Under the pieces are notes generated by a model that worked only from the letters and a program-made list of their open reading frames with translations, had not been told where the DNA came from and made no database searches. A program made the translations under genes and the position numbers. DNA of 44,756 nt from Kiritimatiellia bacterium (GTDB lineage Bacteria; Verrucomicrobiota; Kiritimatiellia; RFP12; JAAYLN01): contig JAGCUY010000065.1 of the NCBI GenBank assembly GCA_017962605.1, positions 1 to 44,756 on the forward strand, given 5' to 3'. Below are positions 22,067 through 30,064 of this stretch, piece after piece; position 1 is the stretch's first letter, and each line of letters opens with the position of its first letter.

Positions 22067-23911
22067 CTATCGCCAGCGCAGGCCGTTGAAGGGTTTCGCA
22101 GGACCGCCGTCCTCGTCCTCGACGGGATATGGGCCGCGGCCGATGTCCCCGGGGATGTAGTTCAGCGGCCAGCCGTCGTCGGGCTTGACGCCGAAAGTGT
22201 CGCGCACGGCCTCATACATCCCGAAGCCGAACTCGCCATTTGGCTCGGCGTAGGAGCCTTCGCCCCATTCGTTGAGCGGCCCCAGGCAGACTCGCTTCGC
22301 GCCAGTCTCCTCGGCGTATTTCCGCGCCTCCTGGCAGAGACGGCGGAAGGTCTCAACCGAGCGGTTGTGCACTTCAATCGGGCCGTCGTTCCACGGGTAG
22401 TCCCAGTAGCCGGTGGTGAGATTCGGGAGGAATGCGGCGGCGCTGGCCTCGCGCATGGCGCGCCAGTAGGCGGGACTCGCCGCCACCACGTCGTCATATT
22501 CGCGCACCCAGGGGATGAAGCCGTCCGGCCCCGCCGGGACTTCTATGTAGTGGTAGGTCGTCGTCTCGTCGAAGCCGTAGTCAGCAACCCGCTTCACATC
22601 GACCGAATAACCCAGGCACTGGCCCTGGAAGTAGATGCCCTTGTAGCCGGCATCCCGCGCCATCTGCCGGGCCTTGTCGAGCATCCGCCTGCATCCGCCG
22701 GGGCCGTTGTCGCGCTCAATGCGGTCGCCGCTCCACACGCTGAAGAGGGGCATGCCGTCGACATACTTGTAGGAGGGGTGCCGGAAGTCCTTTTCAAGGC
22801 AGCGCTGGATGATGTTGGTCCAGTGCTCCTCGTCGCACAGCGGCGCGGGTATGTGGTTGCACCACATGTTGGCGAACTTGATGTGCTTCGCGAACTTCGA
22901 TTCGGCCAGCGCCTTTTCAAAGTGCCAGTCCTTGCCATACCAATCGACGAGGAAGAAGGAGATTCCGTTTTCGACGGCCCACTTTATCTGCCAGTCGAGG
23001 ACTTCGGGGTTGTCGTTGGAATACCAGCCGAGGGCCGGGCGGCGCTCCGGCGCAGAGCGCCAGATCTTCAGCCAGTGGTGCGCCCGCGCCCAGTCGGGGA
23101 AATAGAATGCGCCGACCTCGCACGGCTCCGTGGCGACGGGCTTCGGCTCCGGGATGTAGGGGAGATCCTGCGGCAGGTTGAGGGAGGGGCCTATTTCCAC
23201 GGGCACCTCGGCAACGGCCTCCGGCGCGCCGCCGCCTGAGAATGAGATGCGGGCGGTGAAGGCGCAGGGGGCGTCGGCCATGACGGCCACACGGTGCAGG
23301 ACCGAGTCGCCGCCGCCGAGGTCGCAGAGGCGCGCCGCCTTCTCCGGGTTGACGATGCGGACGCCTTCCGGCAGCCCCTCCACGCGCACGGCCACGCCGG
23401 TCGCGGCCAATGTCCCCGCATTGAAGACGCCGACCTCGATGTCCACGGGGCGTCCCGCGCGATTGAGCTTCATGGGCGCCTTGGCGTGCGAGAGGATCAG
23501 CTCCGGCGGAATGCCGGGATTCCCGTTGACGATTTTCAAGTCGCCGATGGGGATTTCCTCCTTGGTCTTGTTGTTCAGGACGCGGAAGGAGGTGATTTCG
23601 CCGCTCCACTTGTCGGCGATGCTCCTTTCGGGGTAGTTCGCGCCCCAGCGGACCGGCGCCGCGCCGTCGAAGAAGTAGCGCCGCTCCTTGCCGTCGCCGA
23701 AGAGGTGGATGTGGCGCGAGGCCCTGTTGGTTTCGCCGGAAATAACCCACTCGACATCCGCCCATACGGTGCGATGCTGCGGCGGCACCGTGAAGACCGC
23801 GCCGCCGCGACCCTGTACTGCGGTGCCGACAATGGGGGATGGCTCGGCCGCGCCTGCCATGGCCGCAAGGGCGACGAGGACGAAACTCTTTGCGAAAAGG
23901 GTCTTGTTCAT
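22067..23911 (-). CDS. Secreted GH99/WbsX-like glycan-processing protein
   Basis: 614 residues from the ATG at 23911, which begins a signal peptide (MNKTLFAKSFVLVALAAMAGAAE). Residues about 20-135 look like an NPCBM-type carbohydrate-binding sandwich (RHIHLFGDGKERRYFFDG, SGEITSFRVLNN). Residues about 150-240 look like an NPCBM-associated or CARDB beta domain. From about 265 (VGAFYFPDWA) the sequence follows the GH99-like (WbsX) barrel: NGISFFLVDWYG, FANMWCNHIP, GLNEWGEGSY-like LGPLNEWGEGSYAEP. GH99 enzymes are endo-alpha-mannosidases or mannanases; related GH99-like proteins are poorly characterised. Divergent from the RraA operon; the regulator gene follows directly. Confidence 0.82.
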   Translation of the reverse strand: MNKTLFAKSFVLVALAAMAGAAEPSPIVGTAVQGRGGAVFTVPPQHRTVWADVEWVISGETNRASRHIHLFGDGKERRYFFDGAAPVRWGANYPERSIADKWSGEITSFRVLNNKTKEEIPIGDLKIVNGNPGIPPELILSHAKAPMKLNRAGRPVDIEVGVFNAGTLAATGVAVRVEGLPEGVRIVNPEKAARLCDLGGGDSVLHRVAVMADAPCAFTARISFSGGGAPEAVAEVPVEIGPSLNLPQDLPYIPEPKPVATEPCEVGAFYFPDWARAHHWLKIWRSAPERRPALGWYSNDNPEVLDWQIKWAVENGISFFLVDWYGKDWHFEKALAESKFAKHIKFANMWCNHIPAPLCDEEHWTNIIQRCLEKDFRHPSYKYVDGMPLFSVWSGDRIERDNGPGGCRRMLDKARQMARDAGYKGIYFQGQCLGYSVDVKRVADYGFDETTTYHYIEVPAGPDGFIPWVREYDDVVAASPAYWRAMREASAAAFLPNLTTGYWDYPWNDGPIEVHNRSVETFRRLCQEARKYAEETGAKRVCLGPLNEWGEGSYAEPNGEFGFGMYEAVRDTFGVKPDDGWPLNYIPGDIGRGPYPVEDEDGGPAKPFNGLRWR

Positions 23912-23941
23912 AACAACGGTTGACGGGGCATGGCGGATATG

Positions 23942-23974
23942 TAACATGTTAGAAGTTTACCATAATTCAGGCAA
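23942..23974 (-). promoter_or_regulatory. Promoter of the GH99-like/regulator operon with palindromic operator candidate
   Basis: On the minus strand TTGCCT (23969-23974), 17 bp, TAACAT (23946-23951). The perfect palindrome TAACATGTTA (23942-23951) overlaps the -10 hexamer, as an operator would. The regulator bound is not known; the XylR-type protein two genes down is the natural candidate. Confidence 0.5.
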
Positions 23975-23984
23975 CTGGTATAAT
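23956..23984 (+). promoter_or_regulatory. Promoter of the RraA-EtfBA-LctD operon
   Basis: TTTACC (23956-23961), 17 bp, TATAAT (23979-23984) preceded by TGG. It gives a leader of roughly 80 nt before the first gene. It overlaps the divergent minus-strand promoter, so the two operons may compete or share control. Confidence 0.6.
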
Positions 23985-24068
23985 CATTTGAACAAGTTTC
24001 GGTTTTTAACCTTGGAAGTTAGAAACGCGAAACCCCAACTCCAATCTTAACTCCTACTTAATTAAACG

Positions 24069-24824
24069 ATGCCATCACTACGCGACATGCGGGGCCAGGC
24101 CAAGGAAGCCGGCCTTATGAAACTCGACCGCCTCATCGCCACAAGGCAGCGCATCCCCGACGCGCCGCTGCGGATTCCCATCCGCGAGCTTTGCGAACGC
24201 TACGAGCGCCTCTACACCGGCGCCATCAACGACGTCATGCGCGAACTGACCCTCCTCGACCAGAACTTGCCGAGCGACATCATGCCGCTCCGCGACGAGA
24301 TGACCGTCTGCGGCGAGGCATTCACCGTCAAGAGCGCGCCGAACGTCATGATCGAGGGCGAGATGACCTTCCGCGCCCAGATGCTCGACGACTTCAAGCC
24401 CGAAGGCGTTGTCGTCTGGGACACGTCGTCCGACGTCGAGGCATCCCTCTGGGGCGGCGTGATGACGGCAACCGCCATGACCAAGGGCATCCGCGGCGCG
24501 GTCATCGCCGGCGGCATCCGCGACACCAAGCAGATCCTCGAGCAGAAATTCCCGATCTTCTACCGCTACCGCACCTCCAACGGCTCCCTCGGCCGCTGCA
24601 TGATCACCCACTACCAGGTGCCCGTGAAGATCGGCAAGGTGACCGTGCGCCCCGGAGACATCATCTTCGGCGACATTGACGGCGTCCTCTGCATCCCGCG
24701 CGAGATCGCGTGCGACGTGCTGGAGCGCGCCGAAGGCATCGAGAAGAACGAGGTGGACATCTTCTCCTGGGTCCACCAGGGAGACACCATTTCCGAAATC
24801 ATCGACAAAGGCGGATACTTCTGA
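24069..24824 (+). CDS. RraA-family protein, probable class II 4-hydroxy-2-oxoacid aldolase
   Basis: 251 residues. The RraA fold signatures are present: TGAINDVMRE near the start, GEAFTVKSAPN, the loop GAVIAGGIRDTKQI carrying the R and D that bind pyruvate and metal in HMG/CHA aldolases, and GDIIFGDIDGVLCIPRE. Such enzymes cleave 4-hydroxy-4-methyl-2-oxoglutarate or decarboxylate oxaloacetate to give pyruvate; regulators of RNase E share the fold but not this catalytic loop. The ATG at 24069 lacks a Shine-Dalgarno site, whereas ATG 24117 (Met17) has AAGGAAG eight bases upstream and may be the true start. It is the first gene of the Etf/dehydrogenase operon, 4 bp before etfB. Confidence 0.85.
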   Translation: MPSLRDMRGQAKEAGLMKLDRLIATRQRIPDAPLRIPIRELCERYERLYTGAINDVMRELTLLDQNLPSDIMPLRDEMTVCGEAFTVKSAPNVMIEGEMTFRAQMLDDFKPEGVVVWDTSSDVEASLWGGVMTATAMTKGIRGAVIAGGIRDTKQILEQKFPIFYRYRTSNGSLGRCMITHYQVPVKIGKVTVRPGDIIFGDIDGVLCIPREIACDVLERAEGIEKNEVDIFSWVHQGDTISEIIDKGGYF

Positions 24825-24828
24825 AAAA

Positions 24829-25626
24829 ATGAAAATTCTTGTTTGCATCAAGCAGGTGCCTGGAACGTCGCAGGTGGAAATCGACGAGAAGACGGGGACG
24901 CTCAAGCGCGACGGCGTTCCAGCGAAGATGAACCCCTTTGACCTCTACGCGCTGGAGACGGCCATGCGCATCCGCGCGGCCGCCCCGGGCGGCGCCGAGG
25001 TGGCCGTCCTCACCATGGGGCCGCCGCAGTGCGAGAAGGTCGTGCGCGAGGCATTCATGATGGGCGCGGACACCGGCGCCATCCTCTCGGACCGCGCCTT
25101 TGGCGGCGCCGACGTGCTGATGACCTCCTTCACGCTCTCCAAGGGCGTGGCCAAGGCCGGCCCCTTCGACGTCATCGTGTGCGGCAAGCAGACGACTGAC
25201 GGCGACACCGCCCAGGTCGGCGCGGAGCTGGCCGAGTGGCTGGACATCCCTCACGTGGCCGGGGTGAAGTCGATTGACCGAGTGGGCGAGGACTCCATCG
25301 ACCTGACCGTCGACGAGCCGGACTGTACCGTCTCCGAGCGCATCCCCTATCCCTTCCTGATGACGGTGGAGAAGGGGATATTCGAGCCGCGCCTCCCCTC
25401 CTACCGCCTCAAGTGCGCCACGGCCGACCGCGAGATTTCGTGGCTTGGGCTGAAGGACCTCGACGACAACGACCCGAAGCACTACGGGCTCAACGGCTCG
25501 CCGACGCAGGTGAAGCGCATCTTCCCGCCGGAGAACGACGTGAAGCGCGTGACGCTTGAGGGCGACGACAAGGCCAAGGCCGCGGCCCTGGCAGACCTGC
25601 TGGACGAAAGGAAGTTCCTACGATGA
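24829..25626 (+). CDS. etfB: Electron transfer flavoprotein subunit beta (LctB-like)
   Basis: 265 residues. Full ETF-beta: KILVCIKQVPGTSQVEID at the N-terminus, NPFDLYALETAMRI, VLTMGPPQCEKVVREAFMMGAD, and the nucleotide-binding VCGKQTTDGDTAQVGAELAEWL typical of the bifurcating/LctB-CarD branch. Start at 24829, 4 bp after the RraA stop; the next gene overlaps by 4 bp (ATGA). The partner subunit downstream carries a ferredoxin domain, so the pair is likely a bifurcating Etf that takes electrons from a dehydrogenase and passes them to NAD and ferredoxin, or the reverse. Confidence 0.95.
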   Translation: MKILVCIKQVPGTSQVEIDEKTGTLKRDGVPAKMNPFDLYALETAMRIRAAAPGGAEVAVLTMGPPQCEKVVREAFMMGADTGAILSDRAFGGADVLMTSFTLSKGVAKAGPFDVIVCGKQTTDGDTAQVGAELAEWLDIPHVAGVKSIDRVGEDSIDLTVDEPDCTVSERIPYPFLMTVEKGIFEPRLPSYRLKCATADREISWLGLKDLDDNDPKHYGLNGSPTQVKRIFPPENDVKRVTLEGDDKAKAAALADLLDERKFLR

Positions 25627-26819
25627 GCCGCATTGAGATTCACCAGGAGAAGATCGCCGACAAGGCGGCCGCGATGGCCATCTGCCCATTCGGCGCAATC
25701 GAACAGGACGCCAGCGGCGCGCTGGCAATTGGCGCGGGCTGCCGCATGTGCCGGATATGCGTCCGCAAGGGCGGCGGCGCATTCGAGTTCATCGAAGACG
25801 CGGCGCCCGGCGTTGACAAGTCGGCCTGGCGCGGCGTGGCCGTGGTGGCCGAGCTTTCCCCCGACGGCGCGCTGCACCCCGTGGGACTGGAGCTTCTCGG
25901 CAAGGCGCGCGAGCTGGCGGCCAAGATCAACCACCCCGTGATGGCGGTCGTCCTCGGCGCGCGCACGGCGGGTGCCGTCGATGCGCTGCTGGCGCATGGC
26001 GCGGACGAAGTCCATGTTTACGAAGACCCCGCCCTCGAGCACTTCCGCGTCGAGCCTTACGCTGCGGCTCTTGAGGACTTCATCAGCAAGGTAAAGCCGT
26101 CGTCGGTGCTGGTAGGCGGCACGGTGAACGGGCGCTCGCTGGCGCCGCGCGTCGCCGCGCGCTTCCGCACTGGGCTTACTGCCGACTGCACGGTGCTGGA
26201 CATGTCGCCATCGACAGACCTCGACCAGATCCGCCCGGCCTACGGCGGCAACATCATGGCGCACATCAACACGCCGCGCCACCGTCCGCAGTTCGCGACC
26301 GTCCGCTACAAGATTTTCCCCATCCCTCCCAAGTGCGAGCCGCACGGCAGCGTGGTGCGCCACACCCTCGCGCCAGAGAAACTCCTCTCGCGCATCGAGG
26401 TCCTGGGGCGCACGCCCAAGACGGCGGAGAAGGGGATCGAGGAGGCCGAGGTGCTTGTGGTCTGCGGCCGCGGCGTCCGGCGCCCTGAGGACATCGACAT
26501 GCTGCGCGAGCTGGCGTCGGTCCTCGGCGGCCGCCTCGCCTGCTCCCGCGCCGTCGTCGAAGCCGGATGGCTCGACGCCCGCCACCAGATCGGACTCTCC
26601 GGCCGCACCGTCAAGCCCAAGCTGATCATCACCTGCGGCGTTTCCGGCGCCATCCAGTTCGTCGCCGGCATGGGCGGCTCCGAGACAATCGTGGCCATCA
26701 ACACCGACCCCGAAGCCCCGATCTTCAAGGTCGCGCACGTCGCCCTGGTCGGCGACCTCTACGCCATCGTGCCCGAACTTATCGCCAGCATCCGCGCCAA
26801 AAAGGAGGCCCAACAATGA
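25623..26819 (+). CDS. etfA: Electron transfer flavoprotein subunit alpha with N-terminal iron-sulfur domain (LctC-like)
   Basis: 398 residues, longer than ordinary EtfA (~320). The extra N-terminus has four cysteines: C21 in CPFGAI and C40, C43, C46 in CRMCRIC, enough for one 4Fe-4S cluster. This addition is typical of EtfA in bifurcating complexes such as Acetobacterium LctC and CarE. The domain II FAD-binding region is intact: GLSGRTVKPKLIITCGVSGA, IQFVAGMGGSETIVAINTDP, APIFKVAHVALVGDL. AAGGAA precedes the start; it overlaps etfB and the next gene by 4 bp each, indicating tight coupling. Confidence 0.94.
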   Translation: MSRIEIHQEKIADKAAAMAICPFGAIEQDASGALAIGAGCRMCRICVRKGGGAFEFIEDAAPGVDKSAWRGVAVVAELSPDGALHPVGLELLGKARELAAKINHPVMAVVLGARTAGAVDALLAHGADEVHVYEDPALEHFRVEPYAAALEDFISKVKPSSVLVGGTVNGRSLAPRVAARFRTGLTADCTVLDMSPSTDLDQIRPAYGGNIMAHINTPRHRPQFATVRYKIFPIPPKCEPHGSVVRHTLAPEKLLSRIEVLGRTPKTAEKGIEEAEVLVVCGRGVRRPEDIDMLRELASVLGGRLACSRAVVEAGWLDARHQIGLSGRTVKPKLIITCGVSGAIQFVAGMGGSETIVAINTDPEAPIFKVAHVALVGDLYAIVPELIASIRAKKEAQQ

Positions 26820-28207
26820 ACAAGAAATTCGATGAAGCCGACCTCGCAGCCCTCCGCGCAATCTGCGGCGAGGCGCGCGTGACGCCCCGCGACGCCATCG
26901 GCGACGACTACTGCCACGACGAGCTTGGCGGCGGCTTCGCCCGCCCCGACGCCCGCGTGGTCGTCTCCTCGACGGAGGAGATCTCCGCCGTGATGCGCTA
27001 CGCCAACGAGCACCGCATCCCCGTGACAGTGCGCGGCAGCGGCACCGGCCTCGTGGGCGGCGCGGTGCCCCTCTGCGGCGGCATCCTGCTTGACACAAGC
27101 GCCATGACCCGCATCCTCGAACTCGACGAGCAGAACATGACGCTCACACTTGAGCCGGGCGTCCTGCTGATGGACGTCGCCAAATACGCCGAAGAGCGCG
27201 GCTACCTCTATCCGCCGGATCCAGGCGAGAAGACTGCGACCATTGGCGGCAACATCTCCACCAACGCCGGCGGCATGCGCGCCGTCAAGTATGGGGTGAC
27301 GCGCGACTACGTCCGCGCATTGGAAGTCGTGTTCCCCGACGGCACCGTCGCCACGCTTGGCGGCAAGGTCGCGAAGAACTCCTCGGGCTATTCTCTCAAG
27401 GACCTCGTCGTCGGCTCTGAGGGGACGCTGGCCATCGTCGCCAAGGCGACGCTCCGCCTGCTCCCGCTGCCGAAGTTCAAGATATCACTGCTTGTCCCGT
27501 TCCCCAACCTCGAGGCCGCCATAAGGACCGTCCCGCTCGTCATCCGCGCGTCGTCGGTGCCGACGGCCGTGGAGTTCATGGAGCGCGAGGTCATCCTGGC
27601 CGCCGAGCAGTTCCAGGGGCGCAAGTTCCCTGACAATTCGGCCGACGCCTACCTGATGCTCACCTTCGACGGCGCGAGCCAGCAGGAGATCGACCTCGCA
27701 TACGAGGCCGCGGCCAAGACCTGCCTGGAGGCCGGCGCCATCGACGTATTCCTCTCCGACACCCAGGAGCGCAACGAGTCGATCTGGTCGGCGCGCGGCG
27801 CGTTCCTGGAGGCCATCAAGGCTTCGACGACGGAGATGGACGAGTGCGACGTCGTTGTGCCGCGTTCGCATGTGGCGGACTTCGTCCTCTTCTCGCGGGC
27901 CTTGCAGGAGAAGCACGGCGTCCGCATCCGCTCCTTCGGCCATGCCGGCGACGGCAACCTGCACATCTACGTGCTGCGCGACGACCTCGACGAAGAAACC
28001 TGGAAGGCGAAGCTAGCGGCGGCCTTCGGCGACCTCTACGCAAAGGCGCGCGAGTTCGGCGGGCAGGTCAGCGGCGAGCACGGCATCGGCTTTGCGAAGA
28101 AGCCGTTCCTCGCCGAGTCGCTGTCGCCAGAGGTGCGCACAATCATGCGCTCCATCAAGGCCGCATTCGACCCCAACGGAATCCTGAATCCCGGGAAGAT
28201 CGTTTAG
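26816..28207 (+). CDS. FAD-linked 2-hydroxyacid dehydrogenase, GlcD/LctD family
   Basis: 463 residues. N-terminal PCMH FAD domain (VVVSSTEEISAVMRYANEH, TVRGSGTGLVGGAVP, TIGGNISTNAGGMRAVKYG) and C-terminal oxidase domain ending GQVSGEHGIGFAKKPFL...FDPNGILNPGKI. HAGDGNLH carries a conserved histidine. Family members oxidise D-lactate, glycolate or other 2-hydroxyacids. AAGGAGG lies 9 bp upstream and the start overlaps etfA by 4 bp. The etfB-etfA-dehydrogenase order equals lctBCD, so an electron-confurcating lactate dehydrogenase is the best call. There is no permease or racemase gene in the window, and the RraA aldolase at the head of the operon is unlike known lct operons. Confidence 0.92.
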   Translation: MNKKFDEADLAALRAICGEARVTPRDAIGDDYCHDELGGGFARPDARVVVSSTEEISAVMRYANEHRIPVTVRGSGTGLVGGAVPLCGGILLDTSAMTRILELDEQNMTLTLEPGVLLMDVAKYAEERGYLYPPDPGEKTATIGGNISTNAGGMRAVKYGVTRDYVRALEVVFPDGTVATLGGKVAKNSSGYSLKDLVVGSEGTLAIVAKATLRLLPLPKFKISLLVPFPNLEAAIRTVPLVIRASSVPTAVEFMEREVILAAEQFQGRKFPDNSADAYLMLTFDGASQQEIDLAYEAAAKTCLEAGAIDVFLSDTQERNESIWSARGAFLEAIKASTTEMDECDVVVPRSHVADFVLFSRALQEKHGVRIRSFGHAGDGNLHIYVLRDDLDEETWKAKLAAAFGDLYAKAREFGGQVSGEHGIGFAKKPFLAESLSPEVRTIMRSIKAAFDPNGILNPGKIV

Positions 28208-28223
28208 GGTGTCGCGGGGAAGA

Positions 28224-28251
28224 TTGTGAAGTGGCGCGATTGTGCTATACT
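28224..28251 (+). promoter_or_regulatory. Putative promoter of the waaC-cdaA-nrdR-nadC operon
   Basis: TTGTGA (28224-28229), 16 bp, TATACT (28246-28251). The predicted transcript start falls about 5 bp before the ATG at 28263, so the mRNA would be nearly leaderless, consistent with the lack of a Shine-Dalgarno site there. Confidence 0.55.
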
Positions 28252-28262
28252 GGTTGCGCCAC

Positions 28263-29249
28263 ATGAAGATACTGGCGGTAAAACTGAGTTCGCTGGGGGA
28301 CATCCTGCATGTCCTGCCGGCGGTAAGCGCGATCAGCGAGCAGACGGGCGCAGAGATTGACTGGGCCGTCCATCCTGAGTTCGCGGCGCTGGTGCGGTGC
28401 TTTCGCTGCGTGAGGCGCATCGTTGAGATACCGCGCCACCACGTGCTGGCGGGGCTGCGTGAGGCCTTGCGCGACTTGCGCAGCGAACGCTACGACATGG
28501 CGGTTGACCTCCAGGGACTTGCAAAAAGCGCGGTTGTGACGCGGCTGGCGCGTGCCGACAGGCGCATCGCGCCGTCATACGCCCGCGAGGGAAGCGGCCT
28601 CTTTTTCCGGGAGCGCGCCGGGCGCATGGACAGGAGCCGCCATGCCGTAGAGCAGGCTTTCGACACTCTTGACTACCTCGGGCTGGCGCGGCCAAAGAGG
28701 CCCCTGGGCGCAGATGACTTTATCTTGCCTGAGGTGGCGCGCCCCGCAGGGTCGCCGCTTGTGGCGATGGCGCCGGTCTCGCGGTGGGTGACCAAGAACT
28801 GGCCGCCGGCGAAGTTCGCGGCGTTTGTGCGTCTGCTTGGCGCGGATGCGCCTGGTGCGCGCTTCATAGTGCTGGGCGGGAAGGGCGACGCCGCTGTCGG
28901 CGCGGAGATCGCTTCGGCACTGCCGGGGCGCGTCGAGAACCTCTGCGGTAAGACGACGATTGCCGAGACGATGGCGCTGCTGGCGCAGAGCGACCTGCTT
29001 GTCGCGAACGACACGGGACCGGTTCACATGGCGGCGGCCGTCGGGACGCGCTGCCTGGTGGTCTTCGGCTCGACGCGTCCCGAGTGGACGGGGCCGTGGG
29101 GCGATGGCCATCGCGTGGTTGCTGCAGGGCTGGAGTGCCAGCCTTGCGTAAAGAGGCGCTGCGCGCGCGGCGACCTTGCCTGCCTGGAGGCGGTGTCGCC
29201 GGAGGCGGTGCGCGACGCGGCTCGGGAAATGCTGGAGACTTTTCCATGA
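28263..29249 (+). CDS. Glycosyltransferase family 9, heptosyltransferase-like
   Basis: 328 residues from the ATG at 28263 (MKILAVKLSSLGDILH, the usual GT9 N-terminus). The donor domain shows VAMAPVSRWVTKNWPP, FIVLGGKGD, LCGKTTIAETMALLAQSDLLVANDTGPVHMAAAVG and VVFGSTRPEWTGPWG, all typical of WaaC/WaaF. It should transfer heptose from ADP-heptose to lipid A-Kdo in the inner membrane's cytoplasmic face, which supports a Gram-negative envelope. The stop overlaps the CdaA start by 4 bp. WaaC is the closer match by the N-terminus, but assignment within GT9 is not certain. Confidence 0.9.
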   Translation: MKILAVKLSSLGDILHVLPAVSAISEQTGAEIDWAVHPEFAALVRCFRCVRRIVEIPRHHVLAGLREALRDLRSERYDMAVDLQGLAKSAVVTRLARADRRIAPSYAREGSGLFFRERAGRMDRSRHAVEQAFDTLDYLGLARPKRPLGADDFILPEVARPAGSPLVAMAPVSRWVTKNWPPAKFAAFVRLLGADAPGARFIVLGGKGDAAVGAEIASALPGRVENLCGKTTIAETMALLAQSDLLVANDTGPVHMAAAVGTRCLVVFGSTRPEWTGPWGDGHRVVAAGLECQPCVKRRCARGDLACLEAVSPEAVRDAAREMLETFP

Positions 29250-30064
29250 CACTTGCTACCATAAGTTTCAGTTTTAATGCAGTCGTGCAGATCGTGATAC
29301 TGGCCGCGATCATGCTCTACGTTTACGGAATCCTGCATGGGACGCGCGGCGAGCAGATGCTCTGGGGCGTGGTGATAATAGGCGCCATGCTTTACTGCGC
29401 GGCCTATTACTTTGATTTCGACGTGCTCTTCTTCCTTCTTGGAAAACTGACCACTGTCATCGCCATCGCGCTGCTGGTGGTTTTCCAACCGGAGCTGCGC
29501 CAGGCATTCCTGAGCATCGGCAAGAGGCGACCGTCCCTTGGCGGCGCGGCGGCGCGGCGCGACGTGATTGAGACGATCTGCTCGGCGGCCGAAGTCATGT
29601 CGATGAAGAAGGTTGGTGCACTCATCGCCATCGAGCGCAGAACGCATCTGCGCGAGTGGACCGAAGGCGCGACAAGGGTTGATGCTCCGGTCAGCCGCGA
29701 CATGTTCCTGACGATTTTCCATCCAGGTGGGCCAATGCACGATGGCGGCGTCGTCGTGAAGGACGGGACGATAGTTGCGGCGAGGTGCGTGTTCCCCTTG
29801 TCAAATGAGGAGCTGGGGCGCGGGACGCGCCACCGGGCCGCGCTGGGCCTGAGCGAGCGCACCGACGCCGCAATCGTGGTGGTGAGTGAGGAGACAGGTT
29901 CCATATCCGTGGCTTGCGAAGGCCATTTCTTCAAGGACCTAAGCCGCGAGGCGCTTGTGCGGCTGCTTAACCGCATCGTCCCCAAGGGCGGGCTTGCGGC
30001 CCGTCTGGCACAGGCGATTGGAGAGGAAGTTGAAGAGCAAAAGGAAGAGGAGGCGCAGTCATGA
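29246..30064 (+). CDS. cdaA: Diadenylate cyclase CdaA (c-di-AMP synthase)
   Basis: 272 residues. Three N-terminal membrane helices (residues about 10-75) precede the DAC domain. Catalytic motifs are intact: GGPMHDGGVVVKDG (DGA-type motif) and GRGTRHRAALGLSE (RHR motif). It makes cyclic di-AMP from two ATP at the membrane. GGAG lies upstream of the ATG and both gene ends overlap neighbours by 4 bp. The next gene encodes its usual partner, a YbbR-domain protein. The glmM gene that often completes this operon is absent. Confidence 0.95.
   Translation: MTLATISFSFNAVVQIVILAAIMLYVYGILHGTRGEQMLWGVVIIGAMLYCAAYYFDFDVLFFLLGKLTTVIAIALLVVFQPELRQAFLSIGKRRPSLGGAAARRDVIETICSAAEVMSMKKVGALIAIERRTHLREWTEGATRVDAPVSRDMFLTIFHPGGPMHDGGVVVKDGTIVAARCVFPLSNEELGRGTRHRAALGLSERTDAAIVVVSEETGSISVACEGHFFKDLSREALVRLLNRIVPKGGLAARLAQAIGEEVEEQKEEEAQS

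Noticed and set aside
22037..23239. 400-residue plus-strand frame over the GH99-like gene
   Set aside because: Antisense shadow; no start signal and no recognisable domain.
25482..27098. 538-residue minus-strand frame over etfA
   Set aside because: Low-complexity Arg/Gly/Ala shadow of etfA and the dehydrogenase gene.
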